Assembly: GCA_036346395.1 (NCBI GenBank)
Contig: CM070603.1
Coordinates: forward strand, 22,043,045-22,107,044
Reading direction: 5' to 3'
Source of the DNA: Hsuehochloa calcarea
Taxonomy: Eukaryota; Streptophyta; Magnoliopsida; Poales; Poaceae
DNA length: 64,000 nucleotides
Made by a program: the position numbers and the translations under genes. This document shows, in pieces, positions 10,081 to 23,100 of the stretch (positions within the stretch are counted from its first letter, which is position 1; the number at the start of each line of letters is the position of its first letter). Below the pieces are notes generated by a model. That model had not been told where the DNA came from, did not search any database, and saw only the letters and a list, made by a program, of their open reading frames with translations.

Positions 10081-13000
10081 TGTCGGACCCAAAAATGCAA
10101 TTCTGGACAATCTGTATATTCTGCACCAGTCCAGGATCACGTTAGTGCACACAGTGTCAACATAGATGAATATCGATCCACACAAGACGATTAATATCAT
10201 AAACGACTAATTTGAGTAGCAAATAATGGTTTTGATCTTATAGTCGAGTTCACATTTATTAAGCCACGCAGGGCTGACTATAGATAAATAGCAGCAGCTT
10301 GAATAGAAATAAACTTCAGCGGAATCCCATCAATTCACCACAGGCAACTGACTGGGATCCAGACCCTAACGATCGATACCTTCGTAGAACTCATCTTCAA
10401 ATGCAGGCGATAAGTCCTCCACTTTTGTTGATTGTTTGAAGCAAGTATGAGTACACAACCGTACTAGCAAGTCATACCACAAAATGCAATTTATAGATGA
10501 TGGCTTATTCCAAAGGAATGACTTTTGTTGTTCTTTTGCAGAAATGCAACATTTGCAATTGAATGCGAATAATAGGTTGAAAACATAATTCAAAATAAAT
10601 AAGATAATATTAAGTTATCATTTGATTTCACAAAGACACACACTCTAAACAAGTTATTCAAACAACCATATGACTTAGATCACACAACTCCCTTCCCAAA
10701 GGTTTTATGAAAATCTACCCCTCGTATGAAATCCCCGAGCATGTCCATGACCGCGGACGTGGCTATTCGAATAGATTGATTAACACTCCACAGATGTTGT
10801 ACACTTTACCCACAAGCTACAATCAGTGTAGCTCACACTGACTATAACAAAACCTTTCAGAAACTTCATCTCAACATTGATACTCCCGATGTGCTTTACG
10901 GTCGTCCAACCGATACACACAGCGTTTGGATACGACACATACACTGTTGGACAGGGATACGACGAACTGTCCCGCGATGTGATAAACACACCTCCAGCCC
11001 ATCACACAGCTTAACCTACAACCTGAGTTGTCAATAGCAAGATTCCATAACATACTTGTAACACCCTGACCCAAAATCGGCTCAATGCCCAGCCCACCGT
11101 GGGGGGGACCCGCCACACATAGCACCTCACTTACACTTTCGTCCTCGCTTCGTGTAAAAGGGTTAACCCGGAGGTGCTACGTTTGGATCCAACAGGCATT
11201 ATATACCACTACAACTCACTTGAGACAAGCAATATGGGACTAATCCCACCACACAACTCCTCATGGGCCACATGGGCCACGCTACAAGCAGGCCGGGGTA
11301 TTACACTACTAAGTTAGGTCCGTCTCATACCAGGCATGTGGTTGTACAGTAAAGCTTAGTTCAATAGCGCACAAAGTTAAGTCCTTAATTGACCAAGGCA
11401 AGACTTCCAGTTTCTAACTAAGTCACACAGATTATCATTCCCAGCACACAGCTCCACCATATCACACATAATCCACCACTTGCCTCAGTCTAAATCTTTT
11501 CCCACCCTGTTGATTAAGTGGAACATATGCCACCAATGTGTAATAGCACACAACACACACAGATTCATCACACAATTCCATAATCACTTAGTCAAGTTTA
11601 TATTTGTAACTCCCATGAAATGATGACTCGTGGTATGGCTAAGCAATCTACTCATATCTAACCAACCCACGTTGGTGCTACGATAATACCAACTAATAAA
11701 AAATCAACCTAGGGTAACAATAGACAAGGTGAACATAACAATTTGGATTAATAACTAAACCCAAAAGCATTTAAGTAAATACTTGAAATAAAATGCAATA
11801 CATTGAAACAAAGTATTTTAAAAACTGGGTTCAAGATGATCAAAGGTATAACTTGCCTTGGAATAGGTCTAGGTACTGATCTTGGTCTTGAGGCACTCCT
11901 TCTTCAAAAGTCCCCGAAGAATTAACGTCTACTCGTAAACGAAAGAAAAAAAATAAATAAATAAATAACAAAGGAAAAACAAACTCCAAAAATTAAATAA
12001 AAATCATAAATAAATAGATCTCAAATTTATATAAATTTAGAAATTTGAATGGGCTCAATCGGAGTTCGGATGCAAAAGATATGGGCTCTGAAAGTTTGAA
12101 TCTAAAGAAAATACCCTAAATTGGATTTTCTAGAATTTCTGAATTATTTTTCTAAAGAAAAATTAGATTATTGCGCAATGCTAACGTCAGCGATGAATTT
12201 TCAGAAAAAGAATAAATAAAAGAAAATCTGACATGTGGGGGCTCACATGTTAGTGAGATAGCTCACGGTGGACTGAGTCTACCGAGCCATGGGAATCTAA
12301 AAGCGTTGGACCGTGCCACGCACACGCTGACGAAGCAGCCACGTGGGAGACACACAGACTCCGGTGCTGATGTGGAAGCTGACGCAGACTCGCCACGTCA
12401 GATCGACGGCGGCGCTCGGGACCCAATGGTTCTGGCGAATGGCAGCGTCTCGCCGGCGGTGGATGATACCATTGCGTAGAGGGTGACGCGGGGATCTCAC
12501 CAATGCACTCACTGGAGCAAGAGAATGACTGGACTGGCCGGCGGTGAGGTCGGAGCGGAGGCGGTGCCACGGGCTCGATGGAATCTGGTGTCCGGCGACG
12601 GTCCGGCGGAACCAAGGCGACTAGGACGTAGCCCTTGTCTCGGCGATGCTGAAGGTGTAGACGACGAGGCTCGGGCGGCTCTGGTTGCGGCGGGATTGCT
12701 CGTCGGAGCTAGCGGCGGCGGGATTTCTTCTTCGAGCTCTAGCGGCGGCTAGGGTTTGGCTCCGGCGCTGAGGCGGATAGGGGTTGAGGTGCGGACGCCA
12801 AGGGCTACCTCTATATTTATATGTGGCGGCTCGGGAGAGTCCAGGGTGCAAACGCCCAAATCGGAGACGCGGCGGCGGAAATCGTATCTCAACCGAATCG
12901 GAGACGAAGAACCGTGATTCGTTGGGTCCCACACGTCAGCGACGGCAACTAGCGAGAATTCGCGTTGCAAACGGTGCGGGTTAGACTGACCGGTGGGGTC

Positions 13001-13510
13001 AGGTACAGCTGCGAGAAGAGAAAAATAGCAGAGACTGACTAGCAGCGGCCACCTATCAGCGAAGGCGGGCGCGTGAGAGGAGGAGGCTGACATGCGGGGC
13101 CCGCATGTCAGTTGGAACGGCGCGGCGCGCGCGTGAGGGAAGCCGGGCTGCATAGTGTTGGGCCAGAATGGGAATAGGGTTGGGTTTCGGCCTGTTTCTG
13201 TTCTGGAGGATTTTAAATATATTTTCTATTTTAGAAAATACAGAAAATCCAATTAGCAATTAGAAAATAGCAAATGAACTTGAAAAAATTCCAAAAAATT
13301 CTATAAAATACATCTAAGAACATCGGATCCAAATAAAATAGTTTTGACAATTCTTGATGTTGGGATTAATCACATTGAACCATTTTGACTTGAAGGTCTA
13401 TATTAAGCTTCAAATAAAAACATTAAAAATTAATAGAAATTCAAATATTGTATTTTCCAACAAGTAATTACTCAACAGATTTTTACAGCTCAGAAAATTG
13501 GGATGTTACA
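10081..13510 (+). mobile_element. Type-II solo LTR, 3.4 kb, TSD GGGGG
   Basis: The insertion begins TGTCGGACCC at 10081 and ends GGATGTTACA at 13510. The five bases on each side are GGGGG (10076-10080 and 13511-13515; the left flank is a longer G run, so this duplication is weaker evidence than the others). Internal landmarks shared with 21961-24733 and 44646-46982 include a GAAATCCCC block, a nearby CCATGACCGCGGACGTGGCTA-like block, and a block about gcgcacaaaGTTAAGTCCTT. No internal coding region or second LTR is present, so it is a solo LTR of a gypsy-like long-LTR family. Confidence 0.8.
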
Positions 13511-13921
13511 GGGGGTCGGCGGCGGACGGCTGCAGGCCGTGCGTCAGCCGTTTTTTTTTCTTGTTTACTATTTACATGTGATTACATGTGCGATTACTAT
13601 TTACCCAAAAAAACTATTCTTGCGATGCAATTTTCGTTCGTGCAATTACCGATCGGCGACTTCGAGTCCGCTCGCGGTAGATTAGAACGAATGTGCAATT
13701 TCAATCTACAGTACAATCGACATCCAATCTTTCATGCAATCCACCGATCGGCATTGTGCCGGCGACTTCAAGTCAGCTCGCGATAGATTAGAACGGATTT
13801 GCACCATAGAAAAAGCAATCTAGAAAGCTAAATTTGCAGAATTGAAAGTAATCTAAAAAAATAATTCAATCTATGAGTGTCGTTCTTCGATGGTTACAAT
13901 TCGATGTCAGGAGAGTCGATC

Positions 13922-13933
13922 GTTCTAATATCG
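13922..13933 (-). promoter_or_regulatory. Decayed Copia primer-binding site
   Basis: Directly inside the 5' LTR the minus strand reads CGATATTAGAAC. Against the usual TGGTATCAGAGC, 8 of 12 bases agree and all four changes are transitions. This fits a primer-binding site worn down by cytosine deamination. Confidence 0.55.
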
Positions 13934-16248
13934 TGTTGAGTAACCATCGCTGGCGAGTCCAGTTCGAGCGATTACCTCGTAAACAATATTCAAAAACGTA
14001 AGAACGAATCAAGAAAACAAGAACACTGCAAAAGATTAAACACAGAGATATGAGGGGACTTCAGGCTTCGCTTTATTGCTTCTCAGTAATCTTCTTACAA
14101 TATGTAATACTCTGTTTAATTCTAAGGAAGAAATCGTTCAGAAAGAGAAAATAGAATTAAGAAAAGGAGGGTTTCTGCAGTTCTTCGGCAACCTGGGCCT
14201 CGGGCCTTGGCCTAGGAGGGCCATGAGGGGCCGACCACCTATAAAAGGAGGGGGAAAAACCATAGCCGCCATTGTAGCTACAGTACCGTGCCGCTACAGT
14301 ACTGATGCAGTACATCCTCCCCCTCCCCGGTCTTGCGCCTGCTCCACCTCCCCGCGCCTTCGTGTCTCGGTGCCGCTACTTCCCTCATTGGTGGCCGGCT
14401 GAGCGAGGAGAAGAGGAGAGGGAGAAGCACCTCGCTGGGAACTCAGCGGGCTAGCAAGTCTCCAAGGGTAATCCTCCCAATCCCATTAGATTGAGGTATA
14501 ATTTTCGTGATTAGGCGAGATCGGTAGCAGATTGTTTCTAGTAGTCGGTAGAGATCGTCTATTTTCGGTTAGTTAACTGCCTATTTTTACCATGGCGTCT
14601 CCTAGAGTATTGTAGGTATCATCGCTGGCTTTCCATCGAGTCCTGGATCACTCAATTTGGAGTTGGGAATCGCGAGTTATGAATTTTGCAATGTTGCTGT
14701 TCTAGGTTTCTGTTGGGATTCTGACAGATCGTAGAAATTGGTTAATAAGAATTAGATAATGAATTTTTTTGAGGATCTCACCAAAATTAAAGTAGTAGAT
14801 ATTTTCATTGGCTTTCCATAGAGATAAAAATCACATTTTTTGGATGTCTTTGCTGAGAGTTACGTCAGTTTTAGTTCGCTGTCCAGAGCTTCTAACGAGA
14901 TTTATATATGTTTATTAACCTGTTTATAAGGGGAATAATAAGCCAGAATCTAGGAACCTTGCCAACTAGGTTTTTGTGGGAAAACTTGTAGGTTTTCCAG
15001 GGGATTAAAGATCACTGAATTTGGATAATCCTGTAGAAAGTGATGAATTTTAGAAGGGGACTGTCTCATTCTGGGACAGTTCGCTGTTTTTGAAAGTAGA
15101 TGTTTCGGGCTACGTTTGGGAGCGTTGTATGTCAATACTTGTTTCTAGCAATGTTATGTCCCGAATTACTCTCTTATTAGGGTCGTTAAAATTGTTCAGG
15201 CGGTGGTGTGGTTCCGGGGGTAGTATCCTTGTCACGTCATCAGTCTTCGCACGGTTGAGGCAAGTGCAGTTGGAATGGTCATGATTGTCTTTGGTTGTTC
15301 AAAGTGTGTGATGCTATTGAATTGGTTAAATTCTATAAATTGTGAATAATTCCAGTAGTTCTTGTTCTTTTGCATGAGTGTTAGTCCATGCTTCCTAAAA
15401 GTATGTCTTTCATATTCATAACTTCATTCATTCATTCGATCACTGTTCATGTTTCACCCACGGGAGTGGTATGTAAAGACCCATCATTCCAATACGGGCA
15501 TGTAAGATCCACCATTCCAATGTGGGTAAATTGGATTTCCGTTATGAAATGTTCCTCATACGGACCTTAGATCCCCGCATTTTGGATAATGCGGGCATGA
15601 GTGAACATCGACGGGTGTTCGCTGGCTATACTGGTATAAGCAGAAGAGGAGATCATGCATTTCATTCAATCATATGATTTCTACCATTCCATATTCTTAC
15701 TCTATATTATGACTGTCATGTTCTTATTCATTGTTGTTCACACTATTCTGTTGTACTTGCTGAGTCGTGGACTCATTCTTGCCGTGTTTATTTGTTTTAG
15801 ATAAATAATGAGGACGACATGCTTGGGAGGGAATAGTCATGGGTCACTTCATTCACTTCACATTATTCACTTTTAAATAGATGAACTGGTCATTACCTTT
15901 CATTTGAGTTAAATTAGTAATTGCCTAATGATCTTGGTATAGTCTATTGATAAATTTATCAAAAATGATTTACTATGATTGGATAATTAGAGTTTTGATA
16001 TGTTGTTGAATTCTGATTCAATCCATATATATATTCATTCTATTAGACGCTGTTTTTATATTATTAGATGAAATATTCTTGAAATTAATTCATAGTATTT
16101 CTTGGTGTTAGACTTTATGTAATATCTTGGCTTTCGCATAGTCAGGGTGTTACACAATACTCGGGATTCCCTTCTATTTATAGGCTCCAGAGTGGATGAG
16201 GAGTCAACTGGGCCAGGACTCTCCGGTCCTGGGCACAGTTTCTTAATA
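13934..16248 (-). repeat. Copia 5' LTR, split by a solo LTR
   Basis: The LTR halves are 13934-14102 and 16160-16248 (about 258 bp together, close to the 251 bp of the other LTR). The outer terminal bases are TA rather than CA at 16247-16248, a point change. The target duplication CTGAT follows at 16249-16253. Confidence 0.85.
14103..16154 (+). mobile_element. Type-I solo LTR, 2.05 kb, TSD CAATA
   Basis: The insertion begins TGTAATACTC and ends GGGTGTTACA. CAATA is present on both sides (14098-14102 and 16155-16159), and the uninterrupted LTR at 3935-4185 carries the single CAATA target. It has a TATAAAAGG promoter-like motif near 14240. Towards the 3' side it shares a block reading GAGTCGTGGACTCA with 31351-33461. 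No internal region is present. Confidence 0.9.
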
Positions 16249-16479
16249 CTGATAAGGCAGAGGGCATCTCGTTGCATGTTTTAGGGCAACACAAAGAGAA
16301 TAGTATCTACGTTTCCTTTCATGGGTCCCCGCTTTGGCATCACCACTATATATATGTTTATGCTGTGCATGCAGATGCAGGTGACCAAATTAGGTTCGTT
16401 CATCTCAATCGAGCTTAGCAAATACACGTTTTAGGAGCTCTATAAATACTTGGATCCTGGTTGTTTATTGGAATTTTTT

Positions 16480-18870
16480 TACAAGGAAAGAACTCAGTTT
16501 TTATAGAAAGCTAATAACCAGTTTTACAAGCCAGAAACAAAAGAACCACGCTGGGAAACCAGCTAACAAATCCAGCATACAAGTTCACATAGAACTGACA
16601 ATTAACGCCCAAAGGCTAAAAACCCCATACCAAGGAAATCCACACTAAACTCAAGACATACTTTTAAAGACCTAACATATAGACCTACCTTGCAACATAA
16701 AAATCTTCAGCCACTCCTCAACCGACTCTAGTAGATCCGCCAACTTCAAGCAATCAACTTTTGTGAGGAGCATTTGCCACCGCTGCAAATAAGATACAAA
16801 TTTGAACATAACATCAGTAGGGTATTTGGGGAAAATCCTCTCAATCCCCTTTATTCCTGATTTTCCAGAGAGTCCAGGTCAAAGCTGCAAAACTGAATAA
16901 ACCAATGTGATAATCATTAGCACTCCTCTTGTCAAGCCACCACAAATAAAGATCAAAGGAGAACATATTTTATACAAAACCAAGCAAATTATGCTAAAAC
17001 GCAACGAAAAACACATGACTAGCATCCTCTGCAACCCCACATAAGATACAGTTAACATCCCCTTTCCATCCTCTCAACCTAAGTTGGTCCGCCGTTTGAA
17101 TTCTACTCTGGTAAGTCTGCCACAAGAAAATTTTCACTTTAAGAGGAATTCTGTTGATCCACAGTTTTGAAGCTTTCTACTAGTAACCCTACCATAAGCC
17201 GAATGTCTGTATAAAGACTTAATCGCAAACTGGCCAGAATTTTCTAGACACCATCTCATCCTATCTCTGTCATTTTTTAGGTCCACTCCATCTAAAATTT
17301 GTTTCAAGTCCTCCCACTGATGTTTCTCCTCTGACCCAAAATTTCTGACAAATTAATATTCCAAGCCCCATCCACTTAGCAATTAGCTACACAAATATCA
17401 GGATCCCTACAAATCTTGAAAAGCCTAGCAAACCTGACTTTCAAGGGACAATGATCTATCCAGACATCTTTCCAGAAAGAGATAGATTTGCCATCTCCTA
17501 AATCATGATTCACCCCCCAAAAGTATAACTACTTCACTTTATGGAGACTTCTCCAAAACTGAGATCCTTTGAGAAACTTGGAACCCCTGAAATCCCCTGT
17601 AAGAAAGTACTTAGCCTTGAGAATTATGAACCAAAGTTCACCCTTAGCCTGGTCAATCTTCTAGATCCACTTGTTTAACAAACAATCATTAAAAAGCCCG
17701 GTATTAATCACTCCTAAACCTCCTAAATCATTAGGTCTACACATCGCCTTCCACTTAACCATATGATACTTGAACTTATCATTATTCCCTCTCCAGGAAA
17801 ATCTAAACCTTATAGTATCCATTCTCCTGTGCACCTCCTCATTCAACCTATAAAATCCTATAGTGTAAGTAGGAATGCTACTAAGATAGCTGTTAACCAA
17901 AGCCAATCTTCCCCCTGAAGACAAAAGGTTACTTTTCCGGGTGTCTAATCTGCCTTCTAGTTTGCAAATGATTTTCTTTGCTACCTTAGTCTTAACATCT
18001 CTATCCCCAATGGAAATCCCCAAATAAGTCGGAGGAAACTAACCCACTTTACAATTGAGCATATTTGCCACTCTCCGAGCTTCTACTTTGTTCACTCCAA
18101 TAATAAAAACTTCACTATTGTGGTAGTTAATTTTTAAACCAGACATTCATTAAAAGCAATAAAGCAGGAATTTCAGGTTGAGAATGTAGGCTTCCTTATA
18201 CTCAACCATGAGGACTGTATCATCAGCATACTGTAACAGAGGAACACCCCTAGAAATAAGGTTGGACACCACCCTTTTAATCAAACTTTTCTACTGAGCT
18301 TTATCTATAATTGTTGCCAACACATCATCTACAAAATTAAACAGAAGAGGGGACAGAGGATCACTTTTTTCTCAGTCCTCTATGAGTGGTAAAATAGGGA
18401 CCAATAATTCCATTAATATTAATGCTCACTTTTCCACCTCTCACTGAAGTCATCACAAAATTGATCCACTTCCCAGAAAAACCTTTACTTATCATAACAT
18501 TTTCAAGAAACCTCCATTGACCTTTATCATAAGCTTTCTCAAAATCTAATTTGAGGATCAGTAATCTCTCCTTAGTAGCTCTCAACTCATGTAAGATCTC
18601 ATGAAGGGACACAACCCATCTAAAATATTTCTTCCTTTAATAAAAAGCAGTTTGACTCTCATTTATGACCTTATAGGCCAAGAACTTAGTAATAATTTTG
18701 AAACTAACATTTAGCAAACAAATTGGCCTGAATTGTTTAATAGTATTTGTATCCTTAATTTTTGGCACCAAAGTAATCACCCTAAAATTTAACCTTTTCA
18801 AATCAAATTTCTCCTCAAAGAAATCCCAAATTATCTCCATGGGTTTCTTGGTCATCCATCCTTCCGTGGT
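16480..18870 (-). mobile_element. 5'-truncated L1-type LINE
   Basis: On the minus strand the pieces run in LINE order. 18637-18855 holds LVPKIKDTNTIKQFRPICLLN; 18361-18612 holds LILKLDFEKAYDKGQW; the catalytic YADD is at 18219-18230 followed by TVLM. 17661-18023 is the thumb/connector region (SSGGRLALVNSYLSSIP, WKAMCRPNDLGGLGV). About 16990-17150 resembles the zinc-binding zf-RVT domain (LKVKIFLWQ and a CxxC). Stops and frameshifts interrupt it. The endonuclease and ORF1 are missing, so the copy is truncated at its 5' end, as LINE copies often are. It encodes a reverse transcriptase remnant only. Confidence 0.85.
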
Positions 18871-18922
18871 TTCTTATTTGTCCTGTAGTTTTCGACAACA
18901 ACCTTTGTTTGTCTAATAATTA

Positions 18923-19639
18923 TGTTGAGAAAATGTAATGTACTTCTCATGCCATACATGTACTCATACGTCAGATACTATTTGTTTGTAATTAGCTGTC
19001 TTTGAAAAGAAAGCATAGAAACTAGTCCACAACTCTGTTTTTTTTTAAAAAAAAATCCTTATATGACATTAAGAGTTACCCACTTCCCTGGCATGTCACA
19101 AAAAATTTAACACTTTTCTTAAGTGCCACTTAAAAACTTTTTCCTACTGTTTGAGTATGGGTGACTCATATCGTAACATAATACGACTTGAAGATGTGTT
19201 TTATAAAGATTCCTATCATCTTACTTCCTTTTGGAGAAGAACTATAGGGTAATACATAAAGCTATGAGAGGTGGTCATGGAGAACGCAAGCCACGGATTA
19301 ACTCGTCCAAAGCAAGATGCGCACGAGAGGATTAGAGGGTAGGTTATTCTTTAGCACTAGATTCTTGTATAGAGTAAGGATTCGTGGGTCCTAAAAGGTT
19401 TGAGATGGTTGTGATAAAGCGACAATATCTTGTACTCTTTTGAGGTTGTACTTAAGAAATATGTGGCCGGCTTCGCCAAATCTTTCTCTCTCGTTGTGAT
19501 TATTTCGTCGCTGTTATTATGTTCTCTCTATGGGATTCATCTACATCGTTCTTGATATCATGCACGCTCGTGCCATATCTCGCAAATCTGATCCGATCTG
19601 AGGCTACTGCATAGAGAGAAGGGGTATCAAAGTATAACA
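18923..19639 (+). repeat. Second Copia element: 5' LTR
   Basis: The stretch begins TGTTGAGAAAATG and ends AGTATAACA, immediately before a Copia primer-binding site. A likely TATA region lies around 19195-19210. The left boundary is inferred from the TG and from where the LINE ends, so it may be off by some bases. Confidence 0.6.
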
Positions 19640-19641
19640 AG

Positions 19642-19654
19642 TGGTATCAGAGCC
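19642..19654 (+). promoter_or_regulatory. Copia primer-binding site (tRNA-iMet)
   Basis: TGGTATCAGAGCC matches exactly the complement of the 3' end region of initiator Met-tRNA used by plant Copia elements. It sits two bases after the LTR end. Confidence 0.85.
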
Positions 19655-19719
19655 AAGGTCGGATTAATCAGATTTACGAGAAGGTCGGCAAAGCGTCAGG
19701 TTACACAAAATTAAGATCG

Positions 19720-20124
19720 ATGTCGACGATGTGGAATCAAGTGGAGAAATTTGACGACGGATGAAATTTTAGCGTGTGGTAATGTGTGGTGAAGGATGTC
19801 CTTGTCCAGCAAGATTTAATCGATACTCTTAAATGGGACAAACCAAAAAAACGTCCGTTGAAGAATGGAAGGTGACGGAGCGAAAGGGTGTCAGTACACC
19901 CGGTCTATGTATCTCCGATAAGGTCAATTACTCGGTGATTAGTGAAAATTCACCGATGAAATTATTGAGTGACTTCGAAGAATTGTATATGGCAAAGTTG
20001 CTTACCAACTGGTGGGTGCTAAAGTGGCATCTATTCGGGCTACACACGGAGGAAGACACGTAGTTCGTTGATCATCTCAATGTCTTCGACAAACTTATCA
20101 CACAGCTGACTAGTGAGGAAAAGA
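19720..20124 (+). pseudogene. Copia gag 5' fragment
   Basis: The frame starts MSTMWNQVEKFDDG and meets an in-frame TGA just before NFSVW, a conserved Copia Gag start. The next part has SEELYMAKLLTNW-like and LFGLHTEEDT sequences followed by FVDHLNVFDKLITQL, all Gag landmarks. The match stops near 20124, where a long reverse LTR begins. At least two internal stops show it is dead. Confidence 0.7.
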
Positions 20125-23100
20125 TGTTGCGTCATTTGCATACATCATTTGAATTTTTGGCCTTTCCTTAAATTCAAAAATTAATTTCCTTTTTTTAATC
20201 TTCGTGGGCGGTGGGCCGAATTGGCTCGGCCCATTCCTTTATCTCTCTCCGTCGACACATCTCCTTTCCACCTTAACCCTGGCCCAGCCCCGCCTTCGCC
20301 CTACTCCACTCACCTCGCCGCTAGGCCCGCATGTTATCCAAGCCACATCCACTCCCCCAGCACACATACCAGCGTCACGCTGCCTCCACTGAGCGTGTCC
20401 ACCAAAGACTCCTCCTCCGGGTTGTCTTCACATTCTTTGCGTCTGATCGTGTCCGCGACACCTGAAACCATGCCGTCGTGTTCCCTATCGCCTCAGTGAG
20501 TCCCTATTGAATTCAACCGCATCACGCCATGTTCCACTCCTCGATCTACCTTTCTCCTCTGGTGATTTCTTGTTTTGTTCGCTGTGCGCAAAAATCAACT
20601 CCATCTCTCTCACCTCCAGTCACCGCCCTTCATCGCCCGATTCTGCCGCCTCTGGTGAGCAACCGTCTCAATCATATTGACCACCTGACCATCTCCATCC
20701 CCACAGTCCCTCCCCTTCGCTGGAGCATGGCCGTAGCGCCTCGCCGCCGTGCAAGCCATCGCTGCCACCGCTACTGTCGCGCCGCTGCTCACCCAAGGTT
20801 GTCCCCGGCGATGTGCACTGTGTCATCGTGTTTTCCTTGTCGCCCTCATCCGAGCATGCCCCTCCTTCGCCTTCATCGCGGCCGCTGCCGCCAGCAAGCC
20901 ATTGAGCTCAAAGTGCCGCTGTCTCGTCAATACCACGTTGTCGCCCCATCAACGTCCTTTAACACCTAGCCGCCACCTCCTGACACCTCAGCACCAAGCT
21001 GCCTCATCATCGCCCATGTGGCAAGATCTAAAACCATACCCCACCTCTCTCTCTCTTACGTGTGGACCCCACACGTCAGCCACTTATGCCATAACCTTAT
21101 AACCACGTTTCGCTTACATGCGGGCCCCGAATGTCAGGTCAACCTTGGTCAACCCCTCGCCCATGAGCTTGGTCCACCATGGACTAGAATCTCTCCATGG
21201 ACATGGTCCATAGACCAATGGCCCACATGTCAGTCTCCCATTCCTTATCCTGGAATTCTTTTAATTCCCGAAATCCATTTCATCCAGTTGGTCCCACATG
21301 TCATTCTCTCAGATATTTTCCCAAAAAATTCCAAAAAAAAGATTCCAGGAATATTCCGCGACCCCACTTGTTAGTGACTTGGATTCTCTCTCCCTTTTCT
21401 TTTTCTTGATTTTTTTCGATCAAATTTCCGAGAGTTCATTTTTTTCTCATACGAATTCCGATTGAACACATTAACGTTTCTAAATTAATCTAAAATCAAG
21501 CACTACCTTCGAGTACTATTCAATTTAAATTAAGAGTTTATTGGATTTGTCTTTTTTATTTTTTTGTATTTTTGCTTTCTCTCTCGTTAGACGTTGATGT
21601 TCTGGAAGTGTTCGAAGGAGCTGAAGGTTGAGGAAGTCGAAGATCGAAGATAAAGGAACAACATCATTGTTATTGCAAGGCAAATTGTGCTTTGATCATA
21701 TTACACCCAATTTTACAAAACTATTTTGATTCAAATTATTGCATCGCTAATTCAATTATTAAATGTTTTACTTATTTTGGGATTAGTTATGCAACCCACT
21801 TGCCTATGTCTCCCTTGTGAATTGTATTGCCATGATCATTTGTCACCCTAGCTTGGTTAAATTATTAGTTGGTATTATCATAGAACCAACGTGGGATGGT
21901 TAGACACGATTAGTATGCTTAACCTTGCAACAGGTCATTGATATCATTTTGAAAATTAGGTGTCGAGGCCCGGATTGACACAGCTGAAACACTCTGTGAA
22001 TTCTGAACTAGTCTCATGATAAGTAGCTAGCTCTCACAGTGAAAAACATTCATGAAATACCATTCATTCAACGAATTAACTAAAAAGGTAACAAAATAGC
22101 AAATTAAAATAACTAGACCTTATGGTTAACATTTACTTAACTTGCCATGCATGGCTTAACAAACAAACAAAACTCTTGCAGTAGAAAAGAAGCTTGGGGT
22201 GGCCATTCGACATGCCCATAGAAAATCGAGTGAAGAACACGTCCTAGTTCGTAAAGTCTTCAAAGAACTCCTGGTAGAACTCTTGAGCAGCTTGACTTTC
22301 TTCAACTGAGCAGCAAAGTTTAAAGCCGTGGGTACATAAAGTACTCAGCAAGTCATAGGGAATAGTATGCAACTAATATTCATGAAAGGCTTGATCAAAA
22401 AAATAGCCATATGGTTCTTTTGCAGAAAGCAAAAATTGAAAGTAAATATAGTGAGTAGATTGCAAAGCGTAATTGAAAAGACAATAAATCAATAGAGTAA
22501 ACATTTTTTTTGAAACAACTTGTGAACCTCCCATTCACTTCCCAACCAAACCACCAAGTGAGCATTCCATCCACTAAGTGAACATCACATTCACCAAGTG
22601 AACATCCCATTCACCTTTCAACCATTTTTATAAAAACTCTACCCCTCGCGTGAAATCCCCAGGCGTTGTTCATAACCAAGGACACAGATGTTTAAACAAT
22701 TTTAACTCTACAGAGGTTGTATAGCTTTACCCACAAGAGATAAGTCAACTTACAATATCCGTTCATGCACTTCCAAAGGTGCGCAACTAAGTGATTATTA
22801 CAAAGCCTTTACAAAGCTCCTTCTCAGCCCAGTTCTTCCCACTATGGTTTCAACACTGAATGTCATCACAACTAGATAGGGCCCTCCTCTTGCACCTTTG
22901 TGAATATCCATCCTAGAGCTCACACCACCAAAAACAGAACTATAGTTGAGACATTACTAATTAATTAGTCAGGTCCATCGCATATTGTACATGTGGTTGT
23001 ACGATATGGCCTAGTTCATTGGCGCACAAGATTAAGTCCTTGACAATTCACCCAGGCGAGGCTACCTCATCCAAAAAGTGTTAATTGCCCCCTTTACTGC

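Larger units (their letters stand above)
3935..16248 (-). mobile_element. Old Ty1/copia retrotransposon, complete end to end but nested and decayed
   Basis: LTRs at 3935-4185 and 13934-16248 (the latter split by a solo LTR) bound the element. On the plus strand both start TGTTGAGTAA; they end TTCTTAACA (left copy) and TTCTTAATA (right copy). The flanking five bases are CTGAT on both sides (3930-3934 and 16249-16253), a true target-site duplication. Reading on the minus strand gives LTR, decayed primer site, long leader, gag, integrase, reverse transcriptase, RNase H, polypurine tract, LTR: the Copia order. Two later insertions (10081-13510 and 14103-16154) add about 5.5 kb. The coding region has many stops and frameshifts and the two LTRs differ at many positions, so the element is old and inactive. 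Confidence 0.9.

Noticed and set aside
9604..10200. 198-codon open frame on the minus strand (and overlapping frames on both strands)
   Set aside because: Extreme GC content opens all frames; the peptides are Ala/Arg/Pro low-complexity, no domain is seen, and the frame runs across the start of the solo LTR at 10081.
19863..19875. GAAGG followed by TG as the missing target duplication of the reverse LTR ending at 26011
   Set aside because: It lies inside sequence that aligns to Copia Gag, so the LTR cannot start there.
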